From positions 102,146-166,145 of the forward strand of contig JAIUNK010000006.1 of the NCBI GenBank assembly GCA_020161845.1: DNA of 64,000 bases. Reading direction: 5' to 3'. Source of the DNA: Actinomycetota bacterium (GTDB taxonomy: Bacteria; Actinomycetota; Actinomycetes; Actinomycetales; Dermatophilaceae). A model generated the notes under the pieces. That model saw nothing but the letters and a program-made list of their open reading frames with translations, did not search any database and was not told the origin of the DNA. Below, piece by piece: positions 24,832 through 36,120 of this stretch. Position numbers and translations under genes: made by a program. How positions within the stretch are numbered: the stretch's first letter is position 1; every line of letters begins with the position of its first letter.

Positions 24832-25747
24832 CCCGGCGTACGACCTCGACGACCAGTTCATCGACGCGCTCGCCCGCGGACAGGCCCCGAGCAGCGTCGG
24901 TGCGGACCCGGTCGGCCAGCTGCTGTCGTCGTGGGCGGCCCCGATCCACGCCGACGCGGCCCAGGCCGCGGCCGGGCTCAGCGTCGCCGCCGTCGAGGCG
25001 AAGGTCGCGGCGGCCCTGGCCGGAGCCGGGGCGGCGGTGGGATCGAGCGCGGCGGCCTCCTCGGCCGGTTCGTCGGGGGTGGCCGGCGGTACGACGGGTG
25101 CGGCGGCCGGCCCCTCGGCCCTGACCGGTGGGACGGCGATGGCCGCGACCGGCACGGCGGGCGGAGTCTCCGGCACCTTGATCGCCGGTGGCGTGGTCGT
25201 CGCCGGGCTGGCCCTGTCGGTGGGCCTGTCGCTCAGTGGGGCGGACACGCCGATGGTCCGGATGACCCCGCCGGTCGACACGAGCCGCCCGAGCGTCACG
25301 AGCACCGGGACGACCTCGCCGCGAAGCTCCGCAGCGCCGTCCCCGACCGACATCCCGAGTGCACCGGTGCCGCTGCCGAGCGCCGCGTCGTCGAGCGGTC
25401 CGACCACCGATCCGCAGAGCCTCCCACCCGCCCCGCCGCCACAGCGGCCCAACCCGCCGGAGCCCAGCCGTCCGCAGCCGCCGGTGCCGAAACCACCGCT
25501 GCCGACCGTGCCGAACCCGCCGGCGCCCACGGTGCCCAGGCCGCCGGTCACGACCGTGCCGAACCCGCCGGTGCCCACGGTGCCCAGGCCGCCGGTCACG
25601 ACGCCGCCGAGCCCACCGGTCACGACGTCCCCGCGACCGCCCGTGTCCACCAGCCCGACGCTGTGCTGGCCACCGGGACACTGCATGCGGCCCACCGGCC
25701 CGGGCAACTCGACCTGGACGGCGACGCCGCCCGGCCGGCCGTCCTGA
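24818..25747 (+). CDS. rsdA: Anti-sigma-D factor-like membrane protein with Pro-rich exterior
   Basis: A 309-residue protein in the place of RsdA. The short N-terminal cytoplasmic part ([17 protein letters not shown]) is the likely SigD-binding region; an Ala/Gly-rich linker leads to one membrane segment ([19 protein letters not shown], about residues 122-140), then an extracytoplasmic Ser/Thr/Pro-rich stretch with many PxPP units, and a C-terminal pair of cysteines (LCWPPGHC). Function is inferred from position and topology; the sequence itself is low complexity. The start is GTG 24818 or GTG 24824. Confidence 0.75.
   Translation: MVVTNPAYDLDDQFIDALARGQAPSSVGADPVGQLLSSWAAPIHADAAQAAAGLSVAAVEAKVAAALAGAGAAVGSSAAASSAGSSGVAGGTTGAAAGPSALTGGTAMAATGTAGGVSGTLIAGGVVVAGLALSVGLSLSGADTPMVRMTPPVDTSRPSVTSTGTTSPRSSAAPSPTDIPSAPVPLPSAASSSGPTTDPQSLPPAPPPQRPNPPEPSRPQPPVPKPPLPTVPNPPAPTVPRPPVTTVPNPPVPTVPRPPVTTPPSPPVTTSPRPPVSTSPTLCWPPGHCMRPTGPGNSTWTATPPGRPS
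25505..25600 (+). repeat. 48-bp tandem repeat in rsdA
   Basis: Two 48-bp units (25505-25552 and 25553-25600), nearly identical, encode [16 protein letters not shown] twice, extending the proline-rich exterior of the anti-sigma factor. Degenerate further units follow. Confidence 0.85.
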
Positions 25748-25764
25748 CAGGCCGGCCGCGGTCC

Positions 25765-27297
<1,533 letters not shown>

Positions 27298-27298
27298 G

Positions 27299-27859
27299 GT
27301 GACCGGCCGCCGCCCCGCGGGCGGTCGCCGACCACCCCGGCGGCGTCGCATCGCCCGCATCGCGGGCGCCGTCGTCGCGGTGTTCGTGGTGTTGACCGGG
27401 GTGTTCACCACGCTGACGTTGCTGCCCCAGGCGGACGAGCCCGCGTCCAGCGACGCGGTGCTGGTGCTGGGGCCGCCGACACCCGCCCGGATGAGCCTCG
27501 GCGAGCGGCTGGTGCGCGAGGGTCGGGCGCGCACTCTCGTGGTCTCGCAGGCCAACCCCACCTTCCCCCTCGTCGACCAGTGCGCGCGACCGCAGACCTA
27601 TCCCGTCATCTGCTTCGTGCCCGACCCCAGCACGACTCGCGGGGAGGCGCAGGAGCTTCGGCGCCTCGTCGAGCGGCACGGCTGGTCCTCGGTGCAGGTG
27701 ATCACGATGGGGGTGCACGTCAACCGGGCTCGGTACGTCGTGGGTCGGTGCTTCGCCGGCGACCTACGCCTGCTCGCTGTCGAGGACCCGCAGGGATGGG
27801 ACGAGATCAGCTGGCACATCCGGGGGTGGTATGCCTCAGCGGTCGAGATCGGCTGCTGA
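27299..27859 (+). CDS. YdcF/SanA-like (DUF218) membrane-anchored protein
   Basis: A 186-residue protein with an Arg-rich start, one membrane segment (AGAVVAVFVVLTGVFTTLTLL, about residues 20-40) and an exterior DUF218 domain: SDAVLVLGPPTPARMSLGERL, LVVSQAN, then the diagnostic DPSTTRGEAQELRRLVERHGW and VHVNRARYVVGRCF. SanA/ElyC relatives influence envelope integrity, but the catalytic role is unknown. GTG follows the guaB stop directly, suggesting translation coupling. Confidence 0.8.
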   Translation: MTGRRPAGGRRPPRRRRIARIAGAVVAVFVVLTGVFTTLTLLPQADEPASSDAVLVLGPPTPARMSLGERLVREGRARTLVVSQANPTFPLVDQCARPQTYPVICFVPDPSTTRGEAQELRRLVERHGWSSVQVITMGVHVNRARYVVGRCFAGDLRLLAVEDPQGWDEISWHIRGWYASAVEIGC

Positions 27860-27868
27860 GGTCGGCCG

Positions 27869-27903
27869 GGCGCGCGCAGCCCCCGGCAGGGCTATCGCGC
27901 GCC
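27869..27903 (+). terminator. Two-tier hairpin before patatin-like gene
   Basis: GGCGCGCG (27869-27876) pairs with CGCGCGCC (27896-27903), with an inner AGCCC/GGGCT stem. There is no T-tract. It ends three bases before the next gene's -10 box. Confidence 0.45.
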
Positions 27904-27905
27904 GA

Positions 27906-27911
27906 TAGGGT
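27906..27911 (+). promoter_or_regulatory. -10 box of patatin-like gene (leaderless)
   Basis: TAGGGT, six bases, GTG at 27918. Confidence 0.65.
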
Positions 27912-27917
27912 TGCCCG

Positions 27918-29003
27918 GTGAGCGACCACGACACCACTTCGCCCCGGATCGCGTTGGCCCTGGGGGGCCTCTCGGGCAGCAACGCTTTCGGGGCCGGCGT
28001 CCTGGAGGCCGCCTTCGATCTCGGCGTCCGACCGGCCATGATCTCCGCCACCTCAGGGCAGATCGGCTGGGTGCACGCCTACCTGGCCCGGGCCGCCGGG
28101 GGCCGGTCGCTGCGCGCGGTGCTGCACGAGGTGATCGCCCAGGTGGAACGGACCGGGTTGCGGGACGTCGACGCGACCGTGCTCGCCCTGGCCGGGCTGC
28201 GCGGCGCCTTCCGGCCCGCCTGGTTCGAGCTGCCGGTCGACCTGCTGGAGAACATGGCGACCATCTGGCAACGACTGTCGTCGACGAGCCGGCCGCACCC
28301 GTCGGTGATCGAGGCGTTGGCCCGGTTGGCGCCGGCCCGGCTGCTGGTGCCCGAGTTCCCGGCGGAGTTCTTCGCCGGCCTGGCCCAGGCGTTCGTCGCC
28401 GCCGACGTACCGATCCTGTTCAACAGCTTCAGCCCGGGCACCGGCACCCAGCACGTGCACCTCAACCCCGCGGCGCGCGCCCTGCTGGAGCAGTCCCGGG
28501 GGCGCGCGGGGGCGTACGCGCCCGGCACCGCCAGCGGGCACCGCGACGGGACGGTCTATCAGGACGTCACCGCGGAGGCGGTGCGGGCGGGGCTGTGGCT
28601 GTACGAGTACGGCTTCGAGGACGGGGACGAGTACGTCGACGGCGCGTACTACCGGCAGATGATGCTGACCGAGCTCTGGCCGGCGACGGACATCGTCGCG
28701 GTGCGGCCGCTGGCGAATGCCTGGGCGGGGGAGATGCCGCGCAGCTTCGTCGGGGTGCAGGACCTGAAGACGCAGGTCTATTTCGACGGCGCCTATGCCG
28801 CCGAGCGCGCTCAGATCCAGCTGGTCAACACCCTGGTCGAGGCGGGCGAACTGCCGGCGGACCGCTATCACCACATCGACTTCCACGAGATCCAGCTGGC
28901 GCAGCGGCGCGGCGTTCTCGACTACGTCTTCGAGGACGAGGAGGTCTTCGACCTCGGCTACGCCCGAGCCCGGGACGTGCTGTCGAGGTTGCTCGCCATC
29001 TGA
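27918..29003 (+). CDS. Patatin-like phospholipase family protein
   Basis: A 361-residue protein with patatin-type elements: a Gly-rich oxyanion stretch ALALGGLSGSNAFGAGVLEA near residue 14, the nucleophile Ser in MISATSGQIGW (about residue 45; the elbow is TSG with a preceding Ala instead of strict GxSxG), and the dyad Asp in VYFDGAYAAER near residue 280. Patatins hydrolyse acyl esters of lipids. The N-terminal sequence has no signal peptide, so action is cytoplasmic or at the inner membrane face. Substrate unknown. Confidence 0.75.
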   Translation: MSDHDTTSPRIALALGGLSGSNAFGAGVLEAAFDLGVRPAMISATSGQIGWVHAYLARAAGGRSLRAVLHEVIAQVERTGLRDVDATVLALAGLRGAFRPAWFELPVDLLENMATIWQRLSSTSRPHPSVIEALARLAPARLLVPEFPAEFFAGLAQAFVAADVPILFNSFSPGTGTQHVHLNPAARALLEQSRGRAGAYAPGTASGHRDGTVYQDVTAEAVRAGLWLYEYGFEDGDEYVDGAYYRQMMLTELWPATDIVAVRPLANAWAGEMPRSFVGVQDLKTQVYFDGAYAAERAQIQLVNTLVEAGELPADRYHHIDFHEIQLAQRRGVLDYVFEDEEVFDLGYARARDVLSRLLAI

Positions 29004-29049
29004 TTCCGGCTCATCCGCATCTCACGCCGACTCGTTCGCGCTTGGATAA

Positions 29050-29065
29050 ATACCCCCGGGGGTAT
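29050..29065 (+). promoter_or_regulatory. CsoR-like ATACCCCCGGGGGTAT palindrome
   Basis: A perfect 16-base palindrome with runs of five C and five G, the pattern of CsoR/CstR-family operators (ATACCCC...GGGGTAT). It is 58 bases before the Cys-rich miniprotein start. No CsoR-type gene is in the window. Confidence 0.6.
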
Positions 29066-29122
29066 ATCGTTGTCAGTGACAGCACGCCCAACTGGCGAAC
29101 CCGACGGCGAAAGAGAGCGACC

Positions 29123-29275
29123 ATGTGCAGCCCCGCGACGTGCCCCACCTGCCGGAAGACGACCTGGGCCGGGTGCGGCATGCACGTGGACCAGGTGATG
29201 CGTCACGTGCGCCCCGAGGACCAGTGCACCTGCCGGGCGAGCGCCCCGTCGGCCGGCGGCTCCTTCTTCCGGTGA
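29123..29275 (+). CDS. Cys-rich 50-residue miniprotein
   Basis: A 50-residue protein beginning MCSPATCPTCRKTTWAGCG and containing six cysteines (2, 7, 10, 18, 35, 37) plus His21 and His28 (HVDQVMRHV). The pattern suggests a metal-binding or persulfide/metal-stress miniprotein; short proteins of this type recur in actinobacteria, without known function as far as I know. An AAGAGAG stretch precedes the ATG. It is downstream of a CsoR-like palindrome, which supports metal or sulfide control. Confidence 0.75.
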   Translation: MCSPATCPTCRKTTWAGCGMHVDQVMRHVRPEDQCTCRASAPSAGGSFFR

Positions 29276-29739
29276 GCCGCGACCTCCTGTCCGGGACGGC
29301 GACCGCCCCGGCGTCGCCGCGCCAGGGGGCGGGCGCCTGCGCCGTACCCATCGCCCCCTGGCGCTCCGGTTGGGGGCGCCGACACTATGCGGCGACCGGT
29401 GCTGCGCTGCCCCTCGCGTGGTGGGCGTACGCGCAGGCGGCCGCGCCCGTGACCGGGCCGTGGTGGGTGGCCTCGATCGCGCTCCTCGCGACGGCGGCGG
29501 CGATCGTCGTCGCGACCTACCTGCCGCGATCCGACGGGCTCCCGAAACCGCCCGCGGCGCCGTGTGCGGCGAGCCCGCTGGCCCAACTCGTCCTCGCGGG
29601 GGTGTTCCTGAGCCTCGGGGGTGTCCTCGGCCACGTGGTGGCGCTCCTCGCGGTAGGGGCCGCGGTCTTGCAGCGCACGACCGGCGCCTCGACGTGCTCG
29701 GTCGGACCCGGCCTCGGCGAGGTCCGCACGGATCGATAG
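29272..29739 (+). CDS. Small membrane protein, unknown function
   Basis: A 155-residue protein translated from a GTG that overlaps the miniprotein stop (GTGA). Hydrophobic segments at about residues 40-58 (ATGAALPLAWWAYAQAA), 62-82 (WVASIALLATAAAIVVATYL) and 103-126 (QLVLAGVFLSLGGVLGHVVALL) suggest three membrane spans; cysteines occur at the N-side, in PCAAS and near the C-terminus. I do not recognise the family. Coupling to the Cys-rich protein suggests a shared role in metal or thiol stress, which is inference. Confidence 0.6.
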   Translation: MSRDLLSGTATAPASPRQGAGACAVPIAPWRSGWGRRHYAATGAALPLAWWAYAQAAAPVTGPWWVASIALLATAAAIVVATYLPRSDGLPKPPAAPCAASPLAQLVLAGVFLSLGGVLGHVVALLAVGAAVLQRTTGASTCSVGPGLGEVRTDR

Positions 29740-29783
29740 GGGCCGGGCCGCTTCGGTGCGATTCGGGAAGCAGCCATCGCGGG

Positions 29784-29789
29784 TAGATT
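29784..29789 (+). promoter_or_regulatory. -10 box of guaB3 (leaderless)
   Basis: TAGATT, six bases, GTG at 29796; the spacing favours this GTG over the one at 29790. Confidence 0.6.
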
Positions 29790-29795
29790 GTGGCG

Positions 29796-30917
29796 GTGAC
29801 CGAGATCGAGATCGGCCGTGGCAAGCGCGGTCGCAGGGCCTACAGCTTCGACGACATCGCGATCGTCCCGTCGCGGCGGACCCGCGCCCCCCAAGACGTG
29901 TCGCTGAGCTGGCAGATCGACGCCTATCAGTTCGAGCTCCCGTTCGTCGCGGCGCCGATGGACTCGGTCATGTCGCCGGACACGGCCATCGCGTTCGGCC
30001 GGATGGGCGGACTCGGGGTCGTCGACCTTGAGGGGCTGTGGACCCGATACGAGGACCCGGCGCCCCTGCTGGCCGAGATCGCCACGATCGACGCGACCGC
30101 AGCGACCGCTCGGATGCAGGAGATCTACGCCGAGCCGATCAGGCCCGAGCTCATCACCGCCCGCCTGAAGCAGGTGCGCGAGGCCGGGGTGGTCGTGGCG
30201 GGGGCCCTGTCGCCGCAGCTCACCCAGCAGCATTGGAAGACCGTGGTCGACGCGGGCGTCGACCTGTTCGTGATCCGCGGTACGACGGTGTCGGCCGAAC
30301 ATGTCAGCTCCGAGGCCGAGCCGCTGAACCTCAAGCGGTTCATCTATGAACTCGACGTACCGGTCGTCGTCGGCGGGGCCGCCACCTACACCGCGGCGCT
30401 GCATCTGATGCGGACCGGCGCTGCCGGGGTGCTCGTCGGGTTCGGCGGCGGCGCGGCGGCGACGACCCGGGAGAGCCTGGGCATCCACGCGCCGATGGCG
30501 TCGGCGATCGCCGACGTGGCGGCCGCCCGGCGGGACTATCTCGATGAGTCCGGTGGCCGCTATGTGCACGTCATCGCCGACGGCGGCATGGGCAAGTCGG
30601 GCGACGTCGTCAAGGCCGTCGCGTGCGGCGCCGACGCGGTGATGCTCGGCGCGGCCCTGGCCCGGGCCCAGGAGGCGCCCGGCCGGGGCTGCCACTGGGG
30701 CCCGGAGGCGCACCACGAGGAGCTGCCGCGCGGCGGCCGGGTCGATGTCGGGGTGGCGGGCACGCTGCAGGAGATCATCCACGGGCCCAGCCGGTGCGCG
30801 GACGGGACGACGAACTTCGCCGGCGCGCTGCGTCGCTCCATGGCCACGACCGGCTACAGCGACCTCAAGGAATTCCAGCGGGTCGAGGTCATCGTGTCGC
30901 CCTACGCCGCGGGCTGA
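29796..30917 (+). CDS. guaB3: GuaB3 family IMPDH-related protein
   Basis: A 373-residue IMPDH/GMPR-barrel protein without CBS domains. It opens with MTEIEIGRGKRGRRAYSFDD and IAIVPSRRTRAPQDVSL, characteristic of the actinobacterial GuaB3 group, and keeps the phosphate-binding IADGGMGKSGDVVKAVACGAD block. The canonical catalytic Cys loop GPGSICTT is not present (FVIRGTTVSAEHV lies in that area), so IMP dehydrogenase activity is doubtful; reported activities of the GuaB3 group are few. The choice of start agrees with mycobacterial homologues and the -10 spacing. Confidence 0.92.
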   Translation: MTEIEIGRGKRGRRAYSFDDIAIVPSRRTRAPQDVSLSWQIDAYQFELPFVAAPMDSVMSPDTAIAFGRMGGLGVVDLEGLWTRYEDPAPLLAEIATIDATAATARMQEIYAEPIRPELITARLKQVREAGVVVAGALSPQLTQQHWKTVVDAGVDLFVIRGTTVSAEHVSSEAEPLNLKRFIYELDVPVVVGGAATYTAALHLMRTGAAGVLVGFGGGAAATTRESLGIHAPMASAIADVAAARRDYLDESGGRYVHVIADGGMGKSGDVVKAVACGADAVMLGAALARAQEAPGRGCHWGPEAHHEELPRGGRVDVGVAGTLQEIIHGPSRCADGTTNFAGALRRSMATTGYSDLKEFQRVEVIVSPYAAG

Positions 30918-30999
30918 CGGACCGCCCCGCTCCGGGCGCGCCGGGCGGCGACCCGCCTCAAGTTACCGATAAGTAGATGCGGCGCCACCGGCCCCGACG

Positions 31000-31005
31000 T
31001 ACCGT
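31000..31005 (+). promoter_or_regulatory. -10 box of gabD2 (leaderless)
   Basis: TACCGT, six bases, ATG at 31012. Confidence 0.6.
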
Positions 31006-31011
31006 GGAGCC

Positions 31012-32622
31012 ATGACCACGACGACCGGTATCCCCGGCGCGGCGCCAGACCTTGGCGGCGAGGAACGCCCCGACTCGCACCGGATCGATCCGCAGCGGGT
31101 GCGCCGGCTGACCGCGCACGCCGTGACCTCGCCACGGGCGGACACGATGACCACGGTGACGCCGATGACGGGCCGGCCGCTCGCGCAGATCCCGCTGTCC
31201 ACCCCCGCGGACGTTCAGCTCGCGGTCGCCGGCGCCCGGGCCGCCCAGCCGGACTGGGCCGCTCTGCCGGTGACCGCCCGCGCCGACCTGATGCTGCGCT
31301 TCCACGATCTCGTGCTGGCCCACCAGGTGGAACTGCTGGACCTGATCCAGCTGGAGAGCGGCAAGGCGCGGCTGCACGCCTTCGAGGAGATCGTCGACAC
31401 CTGCCAGGTGGCCCGCTATTACGCGCACACGGCGCGGCGGCACCTGCGCCCGCGCCGCCACGTCGGGCTCCTGCCCGGTCTCACCCAGGTCAGCGAGCTG
31501 CGCCACCCCAAGGGCGTCGTCGGGATCGTCGCGCCGTGGAACTACCCGCTGTCGATGGGCATCACCGACGTGCTGCCCGCGCTGATGGCCGGCAACGCCG
31601 TGGTCGTCCGCCCGGACACCCAGACCTCGCTGACCCTGCTGTACTGCGCCGAACTGCTGGCCCGCGCGGGCCTGCCGCAGCGGGTGCTGCAGGTCGTCCT
31701 GGGCCCCGGCGGTGTCGTCGGCACGGTGCTGTTCGACCAGGTCGACTATGTCGGCTTCACCGGGTCCACGCAGACCGGGCGCCGCGTCGCGGTCCAGGCC
31801 GCGGAGCGGCTCGTGTCCTGTTCGCTGGAACTGGGCGGGAAGAACCCGCTGTACGTCGCGGCCGACGCCGACCTCGACCGGGCCGCCGAGGGCGCCGTCC
31901 GGGCCTGTTTCGCCTCCGCAGGTCAGCTGTGCGTGAGCATCGAGCGGCTCATCCTGCACGAGTCGATCGCGGCCGACTTCCTCGCCCGGTTCCTCCCGCG
32001 GGTGCAAGCGCTGCGGCTCGGCGCCGACCTGACCTACGACGCGGACCTGGGCAGCCTGGTCTCCGCCGACCAGCTGGCCACCGTGCACCGACACGTCGAG
32101 GACGCCCGGGCCAAGGGCGCGACGGTGCTGGTCGGCGGCCGGCACCGCCCCGACCTCGGGCCGTGGTTCTATGAGCCGACCGTCCTCGACGGCGTGACGT
32201 CGGAGATGGCCGTGTGCCGCGAGGAGACCTTCGGCCCGCTCGTGTCGATCTATCGGGTCCGTTCCGACGATGAGGCGGTCCGGGTGGCCAACGACACGGC
32301 GTACGGTCTGAACGCCTCCATCTGGACCCGCGACCTGGCCCGCGGGCGGGCGCTCGCGGCCCGCATCGCGGCGGGCACGGTCAACGTCAACGAGGGCTAC
32401 GCGGCGGCGTACGCCTCCACGGCCGCCCCGATGGGTGGGATGAAGGACTCCGGCCTGGGGCGGCGGCACGGCGCGGAGGGGATCCGCAAATACACCGAGT
32501 CGCAGACCGTCGCGGTCCAGCGCGGCCTGGGGCTCGGCGTGCCCGAGCCGCTGACCGCGGCACGGTTCACCGCCGTGATGACGGGCTTCCTGCGAGGGAT
32601 GAAGGGCCTGGGCCGCCCGTAG
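31012..32622 (+). CDS. gabD2: Succinate-semialdehyde dehydrogenase, GabD2 type
   Basis: A 536-residue aldehyde dehydrogenase. The substrate/cofactor motifs are IVAPWNYPLS, VGFTGSTQTGRRVA, the general base Glu in CSLELGGKNPLYV and the catalytic Cys in SAGQLCVSIERL, with EETFGPLVSIYR later. Sequence style matches the NADP-preferring GabD2 of mycobacteria, oxidising succinate semialdehyde to succinate (GABA or 2-oxoglutarate bypass). N-terminal residues 1-30 are poorly conserved. The stop codon is shared with the next gene's -10 box. Confidence 0.88.
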   Translation: MTTTTGIPGAAPDLGGEERPDSHRIDPQRVRRLTAHAVTSPRADTMTTVTPMTGRPLAQIPLSTPADVQLAVAGARAAQPDWAALPVTARADLMLRFHDLVLAHQVELLDLIQLESGKARLHAFEEIVDTCQVARYYAHTARRHLRPRRHVGLLPGLTQVSELRHPKGVVGIVAPWNYPLSMGITDVLPALMAGNAVVVRPDTQTSLTLLYCAELLARAGLPQRVLQVVLGPGGVVGTVLFDQVDYVGFTGSTQTGRRVAVQAAERLVSCSLELGGKNPLYVAADADLDRAAEGAVRACFASAGQLCVSIERLILHESIAADFLARFLPRVQALRLGADLTYDADLGSLVSADQLATVHRHVEDARAKGATVLVGGRHRPDLGPWFYEPTVLDGVTSEMAVCREETFGPLVSIYRVRSDDEAVRVANDTAYGLNASIWTRDLARGRALAARIAAGTVNVNEGYAAAYASTAAPMGGMKDSGLGRRHGAEGIRKYTESQTVAVQRGLGLGVPEPLTAARFTAVMTGFLRGMKGLGRP

Positions 32623-32625
32623 AGT
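32620..32625 (+). promoter_or_regulatory. -10 box of NYN gene overlapping gabD2 stop
   Basis: TAGAGT begins with the gabD2 TAG stop; six bases then lead to ATG at 32632. Confidence 0.6.
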
Positions 32626-32631
32626 CGTGCC

Positions 32632-33213
32632 ATGAGTCAGGGGAACAGCGCCGATCTCGATCGGCCCGAGGCGGGCCTCACCTATCTGCTCGTCGACGGC
32701 GAGAACATCGACGCCACGCTCGGGCAGGGCATCCTGGGACGCCGCCCGCGCCCCGACGAGCGGCCCCGCTGGGACCGCGTCAAGCGGTTCGCGGAGGAGC
32801 GCTGGAACCGGCCGGTGACGGCGCTGTTCTTCCTCGCCTGCCACAACGACCTGCCGATGTCGTTCGTGCAGGCGCTGATGGCGGTCGGCTACAAGCCGGT
32901 GCCGCTGTCCGGCCCCTACGACGTCAAGGTCGTCGACGTCGCGATCCAGCGCACGCTGCAGGCGATCCGGGAGCGGGCCGCCGACGTGATGCTGGTCAGC
33001 CACGACGGGGACTTCCTGGCGGACATGGCCGCCCTGGCCGACGGTCGGCGGCTCGCGGCGCTGGGCTTCACGGAGTTCCGCAACGCGGGCTTCGCCGAGC
33101 TGGGCGGTGTGGAGCTGCTCGACCTGGAATACGACGTGCACGCCTTCACCGAACCCCTCAACCGACTGCGGATCATCCCGATCGAGGAGTTCGACCCGGC
33201 TGCGTTCCTGTGA
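32632..33213 (+). CDS. NYN-domain (PIN-like) putative ribonuclease
   Basis: A 193-residue protein. LTYLLVDGENIDATLGQGIL gives the first acidic site, KVVDVAIQRTLQ and ADVMLVSHDGDFLADMAALA the others; this is the NYN/LabA PIN-like fold with acidic metal ligands at Asp/Glu positions. Such proteins are presumed nucleases acting on RNA. It has its own leaderless promoter and is followed by SURF1, from which it is functionally distinct as far as can be seen. Confidence 0.88.
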   Translation: MSQGNSADLDRPEAGLTYLLVDGENIDATLGQGILGRRPRPDERPRWDRVKRFAEERWNRPVTALFFLACHNDLPMSFVQALMAVGYKPVPLSGPYDVKVVDVAIQRTLQAIRERAADVMLVSHDGDFLADMAALADGRRLAALGFTEFRNAGFAELGGVELLDLEYDVHAFTEPLNRLRIIPIEEFDPAAFL

Positions 33214-33225
33214 GCGCGGGTGAAC

Positions 33226-33231
33226 TAGCCT
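33226..33231 (+). promoter_or_regulatory. -10 box of SURF1 gene (leaderless)
   Basis: TAGCCT, seven bases, GTG at 33239. Confidence 0.55.
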
Positions 33232-33238
33232 GACGAGT

Positions 33239-34063
33239 GTGTTGCGGACCGCGCTGTCCCCGAAGTGGCTGGGGCTTCTTGCCCTGGTCGTCGCGGTGAT
33301 GGTCGGGTTCGGTCTGCTGGGCCGCTGGCAGTTCGACGTCGCGCAGGAGAAGGGCCTCGCCGAGGCGACCGGGGAGGCCGCCGCCAAGCCGATGGCCCCG
33401 CTGACCGAGGTCATTCGGCCGGGCGCCGCGTTCCCCTCGGACGGGCTCGATCGGAAGGTGCGCGCGGAGGGGGAGTACGTCGCGAGCCAGCAGGTCCTGA
33501 TCACCGGCCGCAAGCTCGGCGACCAGGTCGGCTATTGGGTGGTCACCCCGCTGCGGGTCGCCGGGTCGCACGGCCCCGGCGAGGAGCCCGCCGCCATCGC
33601 GATCCTGCGCGGGTTCGTCACCGCCCCGGAGGCGGCGCCCGCCCCGCCCGCCGGCCGGGTGGTGGTGACCGGCACGCTCGCGCAGAGCGAGCCCTCGCCC
33701 GACCAGTTCCGGCCGATGCCGCCCGGGCAGGTGCAGACCCTCAACGTGCCGGTGCTGCTGAACCGGTGGGGCGGGGAGCTCTACAACGGGTTCGTCTTCC
33801 TCGGTGGCCAGGAGCCGGCGCCCGAGGCGGCCGGTCCGCCCGACGGCCTGGCGCTGGTCCCGCCGCCGGAGTCCGGGGTCGGCCAGCTCAACTGGCGCAA
33901 CCTCGGCTATGCCCTGCAGTGGTTCTTCTTCGCCGCGTTCGCCCTCTACATGTGGTGGCGGATGGTCCGCGAGGACGCCCACGCGCGGGCGCTCGCCGCC
34001 GTACCCGATCCCGCCGTACCCGATCCCGTCGCGCCCCAATCCGAAGGAGAACCCTCCCGATGA
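33239..34063 (+). CDS. SURF1 family cytochrome oxidase assembly protein
   Basis: A 274-residue protein with the SURF1 layout: an N-terminal membrane span (LGLLALVVAVMVGFGLLGRWQF), the exterior core (VRAEGEYVASQQVLITGRK, GYWVVTPLRV, VTGTLAQSEPSPDQF) and a C-terminal span (NLGYALQWFFFAAFALYMWW). SURF1 helps insert heme a into aa3-type oxidase. A short cytoplasmic tail contains a VPDPAVPDPV repeat. It overlaps the next gene by 4 nt. Confidence 0.9.
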   Translation: MLRTALSPKWLGLLALVVAVMVGFGLLGRWQFDVAQEKGLAEATGEAAAKPMAPLTEVIRPGAAFPSDGLDRKVRAEGEYVASQQVLITGRKLGDQVGYWVVTPLRVAGSHGPGEEPAAIAILRGFVTAPEAAPAPPAGRVVVTGTLAQSEPSPDQFRPMPPGQVQTLNVPVLLNRWGGELYNGFVFLGGQEPAPEAAGPPDGLALVPPPESGVGQLNWRNLGYALQWFFFAAFALYMWWRMVREDAHARALAAVPDPAVPDPVAPQSEGEPSR

Positions 34064-34467
34064 CCACCCCGCCGCGTCAGCTCCTGGCCAGCCCGCACGA
34101 GATCCGCAAGGCCCTGACCTTCTTCAAGATCATGGCGTTCGTGGTCGGCATCGGGCTGTTGCTGCTGGTCGTGGAGATGGTGCTGAGCTACGGCTTCGAC
34201 CTGAAGAACCGGGACAACCCGCTGTGGTGGTGGCCGCAGCCGCACGGCTTCCTCTACATGATCTACGCGGTCGCGACGTTCTACCTCTCGCTCAAGGTCC
34301 GCTGGCCGCTGGGCCGGCTGATCCTGATCCTGCTGGCCGGGTGCGTGCCGTTCCTGTCCTTCGTCGCCGAGCGCAAGGTCGAGCAGGAGGTGCGCGGCCT
34401 GCTTGCCGATATCGAGCCGGCGCCCGGCGCGGTGGGGGAGCCCGGACGGCAGGGCAGTCGCGGCTAG
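34060..34467 (+). CDS. DUF3817-domain membrane protein
   Basis: A 135-residue protein with three hydrophobic stretches: [40 protein letters not shown] and [20 protein letters not shown] followed by a short acidic tail. This is the DUF3817 pattern (invariant HG near the second span and F.SF..ER at the end), often found beside SURF1 and guaA in actinobacteria. No function is assigned. AAGGAG precedes the ATG, which overlaps the SURF1 stop. Confidence 0.85.
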   Translation: MTTPPRQLLASPHEIRKALTFFKIMAFVVGIGLLLLVVEMVLSYGFDLKNRDNPLWWWPQPHGFLYMIYAVATFYLSLKVRWPLGRLILILLAGCVPFLSFVAERKVEQEVRGLLADIEPAPGAVGEPGRQGSRG

Positions 34468-34470
34468 GCT
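34465..34470 (+). promoter_or_regulatory. -10 box of guaA, overlapping upstream stop
   Basis: TAGGCT begins with the DUF3817 stop codon; seven bases then lead to GTG at 34478. Confidence 0.6.
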
Positions 34471-34477
34471 TTCGCGG

Positions 34478-36118
<1,641 letters not shown>

Positions 36119-36120
36119 GG

